Part shown: positions 1 to 7,046 of the stretch, piece after piece | How positions within the stretch are numbered: the first letter of the stretch is position 1 | Layout of the letters: each line of letters begins with the position of its first letter | NCBI GenBank assembly: GCA_003513005.1 | Contig: DOTD01000099.1 | Span: forward strand, 1 to 8,627 | Length of the DNA stretch: 8,627 nucleotides | Direction of reading: 5' to 3' | From: Desulfotomaculum sp. | Lineage (GTDB): Bacteria; Bacillota; Desulfotomaculia; Desulfotomaculales; Nap2-2B | The notes under the pieces: model-generated | Databases searched by the model: none | Seen by the model: only the letters and a program-made list of their open reading frames with translations | Told to the model about the DNA's origin: nothing | Made by a program: the position numbers and the translations under genes

Positions 1-135
1 AGAAAACACAGCATGGACAGCACCGAAGCTTTGGAAAAAGCAAAGAGATTCTTTTTGCTGATTGATTCTGCATATTCAAATAAGCAGATTGGAATTCCTA
101 CGATTATCTTAATAAAGAAATCGAAGCCCAAATGA
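1..135 (+). CDS. Unrecognised ORF fragment open at the left edge
   Basis: A reading frame is open from the first base and stops with TGA at 133-135, giving 44 residues. It includes a possible Met at base 13 (MDSTEALEKAKRFF) and ends in a short hydrophobic then lysine-rich tail (IGIPTIILIKKSKPK). I do not recognise the family. No ribosome binding site can be judged at the Met. It lies upstream of, and on the same strand as, the degraded Tc-toxin-like remnant, so it may be part of the same decaying region or the tail of an off-window gene. It could also be a chance frame. Confidence 0.2.
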   Translation, partial: RKHSMDSTEALEKAKRFFLLIDSAYSNKQIGIPTIILIKKSKPK

Positions 136-209
136 GATTCTGAACAACAGTTAATTTCCAATTAGCAGAAAACCTGACTCTGTACCGTCTGTTTTATCGG
201 GAAAACCTC

Positions 210-391
210 ACTGCGAGTAATTCGCAAAACGACAGCGGAGTATTTGAACTAAAATTCCTGAATGAGCGCTACCTGCTGTTTGAGAAAGCACCTGAGCCGT
301 AACCAGTTTGAGGCTGGAACTTTCACAAGAAATCAGGCAGTTTGATTGCATCACAATTGCGGATGTCATTCTACATGTTTACAGAGGAGGC
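210..391 (+). pseudogene. Degraded remnant of a Tc-toxin A-subunit C-terminal region
   Basis: Two adjacent plus-strand segments in different frames read as consecutive parts of one protein. Segment one (210-284) encodes TASNSQNDSGVFELKF then NERYLLFE and stops at 300-302. Segment two (about 296-391) is in another frame and encodes AVTSLRLELSQEIRQFD then TIADVILHV and RGG. From memory of the family, this matches in order the conserved stretch of insecticidal Tc-toxin A subunits (TcdA/TccB type): NDSG-FELNF-DERYLPFEGAG, then a WRLELP-like stretch, then FDY-TISDVILHL-YTAREGG. About 11 bases stand between the segments where the family needs about 9, so a +2 frameshift and a stop break the gene. 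No intact start or end exists. The 3' end runs antisense into the end of the metallo-hydrolase gene. The assignment rests on recalled motif order, without a database search. Confidence 0.6.
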
Positions 392-1432
392 AGACGGAGC
401 ATGAGGTTTAATTGAAGATGCTTTTTTATCTAGTGTAATGCTCTTTCCATCGCTGGTGGCAATAATTGTACCGACTTCATCGGTGCGATAAATTTTAACA
501 CCTGCGCTGGACAGACGATCCAGTATCTGCTGAACTGGAAGGCCGTAGCTGTTACCCTTACCAACTGATATAACGGCGTATTCAGGTGAGACAGCTTTTA
601 AAAACGCACTAGTAGTGGAATTATTACTTCCGTGTTGACTGACTTTTAGCAAAGTGGCTTTTAGATTATAGCCGGCTTTCAGCATCTCAGCCTCGGAGAC
701 ATTTTCAGCATCACCGGTTAAAAGAAAAGAAGTATCACCATATGTAAGTTTTAGTACGGCGCTATAATTATTCATATCTTTGTATGAACTGCTGTTTGGC
801 GCCAGGAATTTTGCTGTTAAATCAGGCAGATCCAGTTTTACACCGGATTTAACCTGCAGCTTTGCATTGCTGCTAGACTCGACGGCTTTTATTAAGTCAC
901 TATATGTTTTTTCGGTTGAAGTGACGTTTGGCATATAAAAAGAGGTTACAGGAAAGTTCTTAATAACATTATCAAGACCACCGATATGATCCTCATGTGG
1001 ATGAGTGGCCACAACAGCATCTAACTTATTAATGCCCTGAGCCTTAATATATTTTACAACAGAGGGACCATCTTCGTTATCGCCGCCATCAATAAGAATA
1101 GATTTACCTGATGGTGACTGAATAAGAATACTGTCAGCCTGTCCTACATCAATAAAATGGACTTTAAGAGTACCATTTGTAACCGGACTTGAAACTTTTT
1201 TATCCGGGGCCGAGGATTGAATAGCAGTCTTGGTTTCAGTTGGTTTATTATCCTTACTTGTTTCAGAAGAAGGCCCGGCAATGGCGCCCCCAATTATAAG
1301 AACCACAAAAGCAGATACAAGAACAATATACCAGAACTTAATGCGAGCCTTGTTTTTAAAGAAGCTTACCGTGCACATTACTGCCGAAACTATAAAACCG
1401 GTTAAGCCTATTAAAATAAGAAAGACATCCAA
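371..1432 (-). CDS. Membrane-anchored ComEC/Rec2-type metallo-beta-lactamase-fold hydrolase
   Basis: A 353-residue protein starts at TTG, with AGGGGG seven bases upstream; no in-frame ATG offers a better start. Two hydrophobic segments (about residues 3-25 and 33-53) should anchor it in the membrane. A Ser/Thr/Lys-rich linker (54-86) leads to the catalytic domain (about 88-335), which probably faces outside. The domain matches the soluble hydrolase domain of the DNA-uptake protein ComEC: VHFIDVGQADSILI (91-104), the metal motif THPHEDH (His144, His146, Asp148, His149), LLTGDAE (Asp241) and KVSQHGS (His267). The usual YGHP near the end reads YGLP, so the expected last metal-site His is Leu298. 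The ComEC channel domain is absent, so this is one of the stand-alone ComEC-like hydrolases, whose natural substrates are mostly unknown (phosphodiesters are likely). The last 14 or so residues overlap the Tc-toxin remnant on the other strand and look acquired. Two Spo0A boxes lie upstream. No terminator follows. Confidence 0.85.
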   Translation of the reverse strand: MDVFLILIGLTGFIVSAVMCTVSFFKNKARIKFWYIVLVSAFVVLIIGGAIAGPSSETSKDNKPTETKTAIQSSAPDKKVSSPVTNGTLKVHFIDVGQADSILIQSPSGKSILIDGGDNEDGPSVVKYIKAQGINKLDAVVATHPHEDHIGGLDNVIKNFPVTSFYMPNVTSTEKTYSDLIKAVESSSNAKLQVKSGVKLDLPDLTAKFLAPNSSSYKDMNNYSAVLKLTYGDTSFLLTGDAENVSEAEMLKAGYNLKATLLKVSQHGSNNSTTSAFLKAVSPEYAVISVGKGNSYGLPVQQILDRLSSAGVKIYRTDEVGTIIATSDGKSITLDKKASSIKPHAPSASSVNM

Positions 1433-1514
1433 TCTAAAACCCCCTACTTATCAAAGAAGTCATTTAATTGCTGAGGATAAATATAGCCAGATAACGGCGG
1501 CAGCCGCTGCAACC

Positions 1515-1542
1515 ATATTATTACAACCTTCGACAAAATTAA
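1515..1542 (-). promoter_or_regulatory. Candidate sigma-A promoter for the metallo-hydrolase gene
   Basis: On the minus strand TTAATT (1537-1542) is followed after 16 bases by TAATAT (1515-1520). Transcription would begin near 1508, leaving a leader of about 75 bases before the TTG start. The -35 match is modest. A Spo0A box lies directly downstream of the -35 hexamer and another about 22 bases upstream, the kind of arrangement seen at Spo0A-controlled sigma-A promoters. Confidence 0.4.
1529..1535 (-). promoter_or_regulatory. Spo0A box (proximal)
   Basis: The minus strand reads ATTTTGTCGAAGG and contains a perfect TGTCGAA, the core binding site of the sporulation master regulator Spo0A. It lies between the candidate -35 and -10 hexamers of the metallo-hydrolase promoter. 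The 11 bases ATTTTGTCGAA are repeated exactly, in the same orientation, 35 bases upstream. That repetition makes chance less likely. Confidence 0.55.
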
Positions 1543-1563
1543 GAGTTAATCCTTGAAAAATAT

Positions 1564-1570
1564 TTCGACA
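1564..1570 (-). promoter_or_regulatory. Spo0A box (distal)
   Basis: The minus strand reads ATTTTGTCGAAAT, a perfect TGTCGAA core with the T-rich left and A-rich right flanks typical of Spo0A sites. It is in the same orientation as the proximal box, 35 bases away centre to centre. The rest of the gap from 1571 to the carB stop at 1726 holds no gene or clear terminator that I can see; a GCTTTTTG run at about 1683-1690 has no stable GC stem before it. Confidence 0.55.
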
Positions 1571-1725
1571 AAATCTGACTTTTGCAATTTTAAAGCGTAT
1601 ACCGGGAACATTTCAATTAAGAGGAGCTTTTGAGAAAGGTAAGTGCAAAACCATTGGCATTGACGGTATCCCGGGAGGGATTCAAAAAGCCTGACGATTT
1701 ATCGGTATTCCAGTATTCTAGATAA

Positions 1726-4700
1726 TTATATCTCCACTGTTCCTTTAAAAATTATTTCCGGCCTGCCGGTCATGAATACTGCCTCATCCGTATATTTAAC
1801 CATCAGGGCGCCTCCTTTGAGTTTGACAGATATATACTGGTCTTTATTGCAGTAACCATTCAGTACTGCCGCCACTACACCGGCACAGGCACTGGTACCG
1901 GCCGACAGAGTTTCGCCGTTTCCTCGTTCCCAAACCCGCATTTTAAGTGTATTTTGGTCAATAACCGTTACGAAGTCAACATTCACTCTTTCAGGGAATA
2001 AAGGCGAATATTCAAAAGCCGGTCCTATTAAATCAATGTTGATACTCTCCAAGTTCTCGCTGAAGAGAACACAATGCGGATTTCCCATTGATACACAGGT
2101 TATATGATAACCTGTGCCGTCAATTGTTACAGACTGATTCACAATCTCCTGTCCGGGCAGTTTCACCGGGATCTTCTCAGGGTTAAGCTCAGCCGGTCCC
2201 ATGTCCACACAGACTGAATCAACCTTATCATTTTGAATATAGAGTTTGAGTATTTTAATCCCGCTTGAGGTTTCTATGGAAATCCGGTCTTTAACTCTTA
2301 TCTTGTTCTCATATATATACTTTCCTATACAGGTGAGCGCATTGCCGCTCATTTTTCCTTCGCTGCCGTCCAAATTAAACATCTGCATTTTGGCATCGGC
2401 CCGATCTGACGGACAGATCAGCACAATCCCATCACCGCCAATGCCGTAATGCCTGTCGGACAGATATACACTTAAGGATTCCGGGCTGACAATATTCTGC
2501 TGGAAACAATTAAAATAGATGTAATCGTTGCCGCAGGACTGCATTTTAGTAAAGTCAAGCTGGAGACGTTCATTCCTCATATGATTGATATCCACTAATT
2601 CGGTGCTGCTCTGGGAGTAACGGCTCTTGAGACTGCCGGCCAGGGCATCGGCGGTATCCAGTGAGGTCAGGCAAGGGATTGCCGTTTCAACTGCCTTTCG
2701 GCGTATTCTGAAACTGTCCCTGCTGGGCAGCCTGCCCTTGGAGGATGTGGAAATAATATAATTGACTTTACCGCTTTCCAAAAGGGTTTGGGTGTTATCA
2801 TGATCTGATTCATGAATCTTCTTAACTGATCTAACCTGTAAACCGGAGCGTTCCAAAATTCTGGCCGTTCCAGCGGTAGCATAAAGCGTAAAACCTAACT
2901 CGGCGTATTTCCTGGCAATATCAACAATCTCCGGTTTATCACTGTCCCGTACGGTAATAAGGACTCCGCCCTGCTTCACCATCTTATATCCGGCTGCTAC
3001 CAGGCCCTTATAAAGTGCTTCAGCCAGGGATTTTCCAATGCCCAGGACCTCACCAGTCGACTTCATCTCCGGACCAAGTTGCACATCTACGTCTGTGAGT
3101 TTTTCAAAGGAAAAGACAGGTACCTTGACTGCAACATAAGGAGGGGTTCTATATAATCCTGTGCCATAGCCCGTTTCTGTCAGTTTCCCGCCGAGCATTG
3201 CCCTGGTCGCCAGATCAACCATCGGCACCCCGGTAACTTTGCTGATATAGGGAATAGTCCGGGAGGAACGGGGATTGACTTCAATTACAAAGATTTCTCC
3301 AGCATGTATAATATACTGAATATTAACCAGTCCCTGGGTGTTCAAAGACAGGGCCAGCTTTTTTGAATAATCTATTACTTGTTCAATCAACTCTCCGCTC
3401 AAGTTCCAGGCAGGATAGACGGCGATCGAGTCACCGGAATGAATACCGGCCCTTTCAATATGCTCCATGATTCCGGGGATGAGGATATCCTCTCCGTCGC
3501 AGATAGCATCAACCTCTATTTCAATGCCCGTGAGATATTTATCAATTAAAACCGGGTTTTCAATGTTATGCTCCAGAATAATCTCCATGTATTCGAGGAT
3601 ATCATCATCACTAAAAGCAATAATCATATTTTGACCGCCAAGCACATAGGAAGGCCGCATCAAGACCGGATATTCCAGCTTATTGGCTGCTTGCAGCGCT
3701 TCGTCCGTGTTCATTACCGTATATCCCCGGGGACGTTTAATGGATAGCCCTTCCAGCAAGGAATCAAAACGTTCCCTGTCCTCGGCGGCATCGATGCTGT
3801 CAGCCGGTGTGCCCAGTATCCGGACTCCATGTGCTTCCAAGGACTTGGTCAGCTTGATGGCAGTCTGTCCGCCAAAGGCGACAACTACCCCGAAAGGCTG
3901 CTCAGTATTGATTATATTCAAAGCATCCTCGCTGGTCAGAGGTTCAAAATACAAGCGATCAGCAGTATCGAAGTCGGTAGATACGGTTTCCGGGTTGTTG
4001 TTAACGATTACTACTTCATAACCTGCTCTTTTCAGCGCCCACACACAATGCACGGAGGCATAATCAAATTCTATACCCTGGCCTATCCGGATAGGTCCGG
4101 AACCAAAGACAATAATGGTTTTTTTGCCGCTATTTCCGGCTTTGATAAACTGCTCGGCATCATTAACCTCATCATAGGTGGAATAAAAATAAGGGGTTTC
4201 GGCCTCAAATTCGGCAGCGCAAGTATCCACCATTTTATAAGAAGACCAGATCGGCTGCTCGATTTTGCAGCCGGAAAGACGTTCAATAACTTTATCTGGA
4301 TACCCCAGAATTTTTGCCTTTTTATATAGTTCCCGGGTTAACTGCCCCGCTGCCAGATCCTTTTCCAGTTCTGCGAGATGAGCAAGTTTGTATAAAAACC
4401 ACCGGTCAATCTTCGTAACTTCATGAATTGCTTCACAGGAGATACCCCTTTTAATTGCCTCAAATACTACGAAGAGGCGTTCATCGTCACACTCGGTGAG
4501 CATCTGTTCAATCTGTGCGTCAGTCAGTTCTTTAAGCTTGGGCAGGTTAAGACTGTCCAGAAAAATCTCTGCTCCCCTTACTGCTTTCATGATTGCCTGT
4601 TCGAAGCTTATTCCGATAGCCATTACCTCTCCCGTGGCTTTCATCTGGGTACCCAGTGTGCGCTTGGCATAAACAAATTTATCAAACGGCCACTTGGGGA

Positions 4701-5769
4701 GTTTGACTACTACATAATCCAGGGCTGGTTCAAAACAGGCACAGGTTTTCCCGGTTACTGCGTTCTTGATCTCATCGAGTGTATATCCAACCGCTATTTT
4801 GGCCGCCACTTTGGCAATCGGATACCCTGTAGCCTTTGAGGCTAAAGCTGATGAACGGGATACCCTTGGGTTAACCTCAATTACGGCATACTCGAAACTA
4901 TCGGGATTTAAAGCAAACTGACAGTTGCATCCCCCTTCCACTTCCAGGGCCGTAATAATATTTAAGGCAGCCGATCGCAGCATCTGGTATTCCTTATCCG
5001 AAAGAGTTACTGCGGGAGCTATAACAATGCTGTCACCAGTATGCACACCCATAGGGTCAAAATTCTCCATGCTGCAGACTGTGATTACGTTGCCTGTCCG
5101 ATCCCGCATTACTTCAAATTCTATCTCTTTCCACCCGGAGATACATTGTTCAATAAGGACCTGTGTAATGGGGGAAAGCCTGAGACCATTCTCAGCAATT
5201 TCCTGAAGATCCTTTTCATTGAAGGCAATACCGCCGCCTGTCCCGCCAAGCGTAAATGCCGGACGGACAATTACCGGATAGGAAATTTCTTCGGCAAAAG
5301 CCAGTGCAGCAGGGACATCATTCACTACTGTAGAAGGAACAACTGGCTCACCTATAGACTGCATTGTATCCTTAAACATCTGCCTGTCTTCAGCTTTGTC
5401 TATTGTTTCCGGATTAGCGCCCAGTAACCTGACACCTTGTTTTTCCAGGAACCCTTCTTTAGCCAACTGCATGGATAACGTCAGACCGGTTTGTCCGCCC
5501 AGCGTGGATAAGATGCTGTCCGGACGCTCCTTGATAATGATTCTTTTGACTGTTTCCAACGTCAAAGGTTCTATATAAATTTGGTCAGCCATAGCGTTGT
5601 CTGTCATAATCGTTGCCGGATTGGAGTTTACCAGAACTACTTCCAACCCCTCTTCTTTTAGTGCCCGGCATGCTTGCGTTCCCGCATAGTCAAATTCTGC
5701 AGCCTGTCCTATAACGATAGGTCCTGAGCCAATTACAAGTACCTTTTTTATATTCTGGTTTAGCGGCAT
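1726..5769 (-). CDS. carB: Carbamoyl-phosphate synthase large subunit fused to a DapF-like domain lacking both catalytic cysteines
   Basis: The 1347-residue protein is about 275 longer than ordinary CarB. Residues 1-400 form the carboxyphosphate ATP-grasp half (GSGPIVIGQAAEFDYAG at 14-30; metal ligands Glu298, Asn300). About 400-550 is the oligomerisation domain. About 551-930 is the carbamoyl-phosphate half (GSGPIRIGQGIEFDYAS from 556; Glu830, Asn832). About 931-1055 is the regulatory MGS-like domain that binds effectors such as UMP or ornithine in relatives. CarB would normally end near ELVDIN (1058-1063). Here the frame continues after about five residues into a full DapF fold (about 1071-1347; FTKMQ, GNDYIYFNCF, FNLDGSEGKM, GNPHC, WERGNGET). 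Substrate-binding Asn1081, Asn1132, Asn1230, Asn1263, Glu1281 and Arg1282 are present, but the two epimerase cysteines are Ser1141 and Ala1290. The CarB part should be active with CarA. The DapF part cannot use the two-cysteine mechanism. The ATG has AGGAGG seven bases upstream and overlaps the carA end by 10 bases. Confidence 0.95.
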   Translation of the reverse strand: MPLNQNIKKVLVIGSGPIVIGQAAEFDYAGTQACRALKEEGLEVVLVNSNPATIMTDNAMADQIYIEPLTLETVKRIIIKERPDSILSTLGGQTGLTLSMQLAKEGFLEKQGVRLLGANPETIDKAEDRQMFKDTMQSIGEPVVPSTVVNDVPAALAFAEEISYPVIVRPAFTLGGTGGGIAFNEKDLQEIAENGLRLSPITQVLIEQCISGWKEIEFEVMRDRTGNVITVCSMENFDPMGVHTGDSIVIAPAVTLSDKEYQMLRSAALNIITALEVEGGCNCQFALNPDSFEYAVIEVNPRVSRSSALASKATGYPIAKVAAKIAVGYTLDEIKNAVTGKTCACFEPALDYVVVKLPKWPFDKFVYAKRTLGTQMKATGEVMAIGISFEQAIMKAVRGAEIFLDSLNLPKLKELTDAQIEQMLTECDDERLFVVFEAIKRGISCEAIHEVTKIDRWFLYKLAHLAELEKDLAAGQLTRELYKKAKILGYPDKVIERLSGCKIEQPIWSSYKMVDTCAAEFEAETPYFYSTYDEVNDAEQFIKAGNSGKKTIIVFGSGPIRIGQGIEFDYASVHCVWALKRAGYEVVIVNNNPETVSTDFDTADRLYFEPLTSEDALNIINTEQPFGVVVAFGGQTAIKLTKSLEAHGVRILGTPADSIDAAEDRERFDSLLEGLSIKRPRGYTVMNTDEALQAANKLEYPVLMRPSYVLGGQNMIIAFSDDDILEYMEIILEHNIENPVLIDKYLTGIEIEVDAICDGEDILIPGIMEHIERAGIHSGDSIAVYPAWNLSGELIEQVIDYSKKLALSLNTQGLVNIQYIIHAGEIFVIEVNPRSSRTIPYISKVTGVPMVDLATRAMLGGKLTETGYGTGLYRTPPYVAVKVPVFSFEKLTDVDVQLGPEMKSTGEVLGIGKSLAEALYKGLVAAGYKMVKQGGVLITVRDSDKPEIVDIARKYAELGFTLYATAGTARILERSGLQVRSVKKIHESDHDNTQTLLESGKVNYIISTSSKGRLPSRDSFRIRRKAVETAIPCLTSLDTADALAGSLKSRYSQSSTELVDINHMRNERLQLDFTKMQSCGNDYIYFNCFQQNIVSPESLSVYLSDRHYGIGGDGIVLICPSDRADAKMQMFNLDGSEGKMSGNALTCIGKYIYENKIRVKDRISIETSSGIKILKLYIQNDKVDSVCVDMGPAELNPEKIPVKLPGQEIVNQSVTIDGTGYHITCVSMGNPHCVLFSENLESINIDLIGPAFEYSPLFPERVNVDFVTVIDQNTLKMRVWERGNGETLSAGTSACAGVVAAVLNGYCNKDQYISVKLKGGALMVKYTDEAVFMTGRPEIIFKGTVEI

Positions 5770-6869
5770 TTCAAGCCCTCCTCCCGAATGAGGTCAATAA
5801 ATCGATCGAATAAATAGTTGGTATCCAGGGGGCCTGCCGAAGCCTCCGGATGAAACTGAATCGTAAAGGCAGGCATATTTTGATATTCAATTCCTTCACA
5901 GGTTCCATCATTGGCATTCAGAAAACTTATTGAGGCCGAAGCTGGAAGACTATCGTTCACAACCGCGTAGCCATGGTTTTGGCTGGTAATGTATACTCTG
6001 CCTGTTTTTAAATCCTTCACAGGCTGGTTGGCGCCTCGATGCCCGTATTTAAGTTTGGCTGTTTTCGCTCCCTGCGCCAGAGCCAGCAGCTGATGGCCCA
6101 GGCAGATACCAAAGATCGGTATCCCTGAATCAGTAAGGTTGGCCAGTTCTTTAATAATCTCTTTATTGTCGGCAGGATCGCCCGGCCCGTTGGAAAGCAT
6201 AATCCCATCCGGCTTTAAATCCACAATCTTTTCTGCTGCAATATGGGCGGGCACAGTGACAACCTCACAGCCCCGTCTGATCAACTCGCGGCGAATATTT
6301 TCCTTGGCCCCGAAATCCCACAACACAACTTTGTATCCTCCCGGCGCTCCTTTGGTTACTGAAATTTCCCTGGTACTGACTTTCTGAACAGCATCTGTTA
6401 TTTTATAATTCTTAATTTCTGCCAGTATCTCATCAATGTCATCAATGTCATCAATGTCATCAACCGTTGCAGTAATTTTGGTATTCATAACCCCAAACTC
6501 TCTGATGATCTTGGTTAGTTCGCGGGTATCAATTCCGCAGACTCCTATGATATTATGTATCTTTAAAAAAGCGTCAAGCCCGCCCCTACTGCGGAAGTTG
6601 GATGGAAATTGACACCACTCCCGGACAATATAGGCTTTTAATTTGGGAGAAGAACTTTCAAAATCATCAGGGATAACGCCATAATTTCCTATTAAAGGAA
6701 ACGTTTGAACCACAATCTGCCCATAATAGCTGGGGTCAGTTAATGTTTCCAAGTACCCGGTCATCCCGGTTGTAAATACAATTTCACCAACCGTCTCTCC
6801 ATCTGCCCCAAAAGATTCTCCTTTAAAAACCTGCCCATTTTCCAGGACAATAAAGCTGCTTTGCGTCAC
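5760..6869 (-). CDS. carA: Carbamoyl-phosphate synthase small (glutaminase) subunit
   Basis: CarA hydrolyses glutamine and passes ammonia to CarB for carbamoyl phosphate, the precursor of arginine and pyrimidines. With the GTG start at 6867-6869 it has 369 residues, normal for the family. The N-terminal CarA domain opens with FIVLENGQVFKGESFGADGE. The C-terminal class I glutamine amidotransferase domain carries Cys256 in FGICLGHQ and His340-Pro-Glu342 in QFHPEAS, a complete triad. The GTG is chosen because AAGGTGA sits seven bases upstream and homologues start here. The frame stays open to an ATG at 6975-6977, but that extra 36-residue stretch spans an intrinsic terminator and does not look like CarA. 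A 9-base tandem repeat encodes an acidic DDIDDIDDID insert between the two domains. The TAA overlaps the carB start, so the pair is translationally coupled. Control appears to be by ARG box and attenuation. Confidence 0.95.
   Translation of the reverse strand: MTQSSFIVLENGQVFKGESFGADGETVGEIVFTTGMTGYLETLTDPSYYGQIVVQTFPLIGNYGVIPDDFESSSPKLKAYIVREWCQFPSNFRSRGGLDAFLKIHNIIGVCGIDTRELTKIIREFGVMNTKITATVDDIDDIDDIDEILAEIKNYKITDAVQKVSTREISVTKGAPGGYKVVLWDFGAKENIRRELIRRGCEVVTVPAHIAAEKIVDLKPDGIMLSNGPGDPADNKEIIKELANLTDSGIPIFGICLGHQLLALAQGAKTAKLKYGHRGANQPVKDLKTGRVYITSQNHGYAVVNDSLPASASISFLNANDGTCEGIEYQNMPAFTIQFHPEASAGPLDTNYLFDRFIDLIREEGLKCR
6430..6465 (-). repeat. 9-base tandem repeat inside carA
   Basis: Three perfect copies of TCATCAATG (plus strand, 6430-6438, 6439-6447, 6448-6456) are followed by a fourth copy with two changes (6457-6465). 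The unit length keeps the frame, so the repeat encodes Asp-Asp-Ile units (VDDIDDIDDIDEIL) in the linker between the two CarA domains. Slippage would add or remove three residues at a time. Confidence 0.9.
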
Positions 6870-6924
6870 TCTAACTTCACCTTCTATATATAAAATTTTC
6901 AACATTTGATAATCTGATTTACAG

Positions 6925-6957
6925 AAAAAATGCGTCTGGAAATATCTTGCCAAACGC
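6925..6957 (-). terminator. Intrinsic terminator (attenuator) in the carAB leader
   Basis: On the minus strand GCGTTTGG (6957-6950) pairs with CCAGACGC (6939-6932) in an 8-base-pair stem with one G-T pair and a 10-base loop. After one A it is followed by TTTTTT (6930-6925). It lies 63 bases upstream of the carA start codon and downstream of both candidate promoters. No gene ends just before it, so premature termination of carAB transcripts is its likeliest role. I could not identify a convincing antiterminator stem or a PyrR-binding sequence. Confidence 0.6.
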
Positions 6958-7004
6958 CTCTTGTTTGTTGTGCGCATGTTTATCTTCGAAATAACGCTGT
7001 AATT

Positions 7005-7033
7005 ATTTTAACTGCATATACGCGAAATTTCAA
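7005..7033 (-). promoter_or_regulatory. Candidate proximal sigma-A promoter of carAB (P2)
   Basis: The minus strand reads TTGAAA (7028-7033), a 17-base spacer, then TAAAAT (7005-7010): four of six and five of six matches to the sigma-A consensus at ideal spacing. Transcription would start near 6998, giving a leader of about 130 bases that includes the intrinsic terminator. The -35 hexamer lies inside a perfect inverted repeat. Confidence 0.5.
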
Positions 7034-7046
7034 TCCAATGAAATTT
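7025..7046. repeat. Perfect inverted repeat over the carAB -35 region (possible operator)
   Basis: Arms AAATTTCA (7025-7032) and TGAAATTT (7039-7046) are exact reverse complements separated by six bases. The left arm and the first spacer base cover the P2 -35 hexamer, a placement typical of a repressor site. The arms face the wrong way for an ARG box (TTTCA then TGAAA), so the binding protein is unknown. A weaker inverted repeat with arms AAATTC (7061-7066) and GAATTT (7073-7078) lies 34 bases away centre to centre. Confidence 0.45.

Noticed and set aside
1460..1516. 18-residue Ala-rich hydrophobic frame on the minus strand upstream of the hydrolase gene
   Set aside because: Its ATG overlaps the candidate -10 hexamer, so it would lie upstream of the transcript start; it is very short and unrecognised.
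1571..1725. Terminator after the carB fusion gene
   Set aside because: A short CGATAAATCG palindrome and a later TTTTT run exist, but no GC-rich stem directly precedes the T run.
1726..2580. Separate dapF gene wrongly joined to carB by a sequencing error
   Set aside because: The frame is continuous through the junction with plausible residues on both sides, with no homopolymer or disrupted motif to suggest an error; it is still worth confirming with reads.
3829..4329. 166-residue plus-strand frame inside carB, and other plus-strand frames in carB, carA, deoC and the hydrolase gene
   Set aside because: They lie opposite strongly conserved coding sequence, have no recognisable domains and are best explained as shadows.
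6870..6977. N-terminal extension of CarA to the ATG at 6975-6977
   Set aside because: The 36 extra residues do not resemble CarA, span an intrinsic terminator and have a poor ribosome binding site. GTG at 6867-6869 has AAGGTGA at seven bases and fits the family length.
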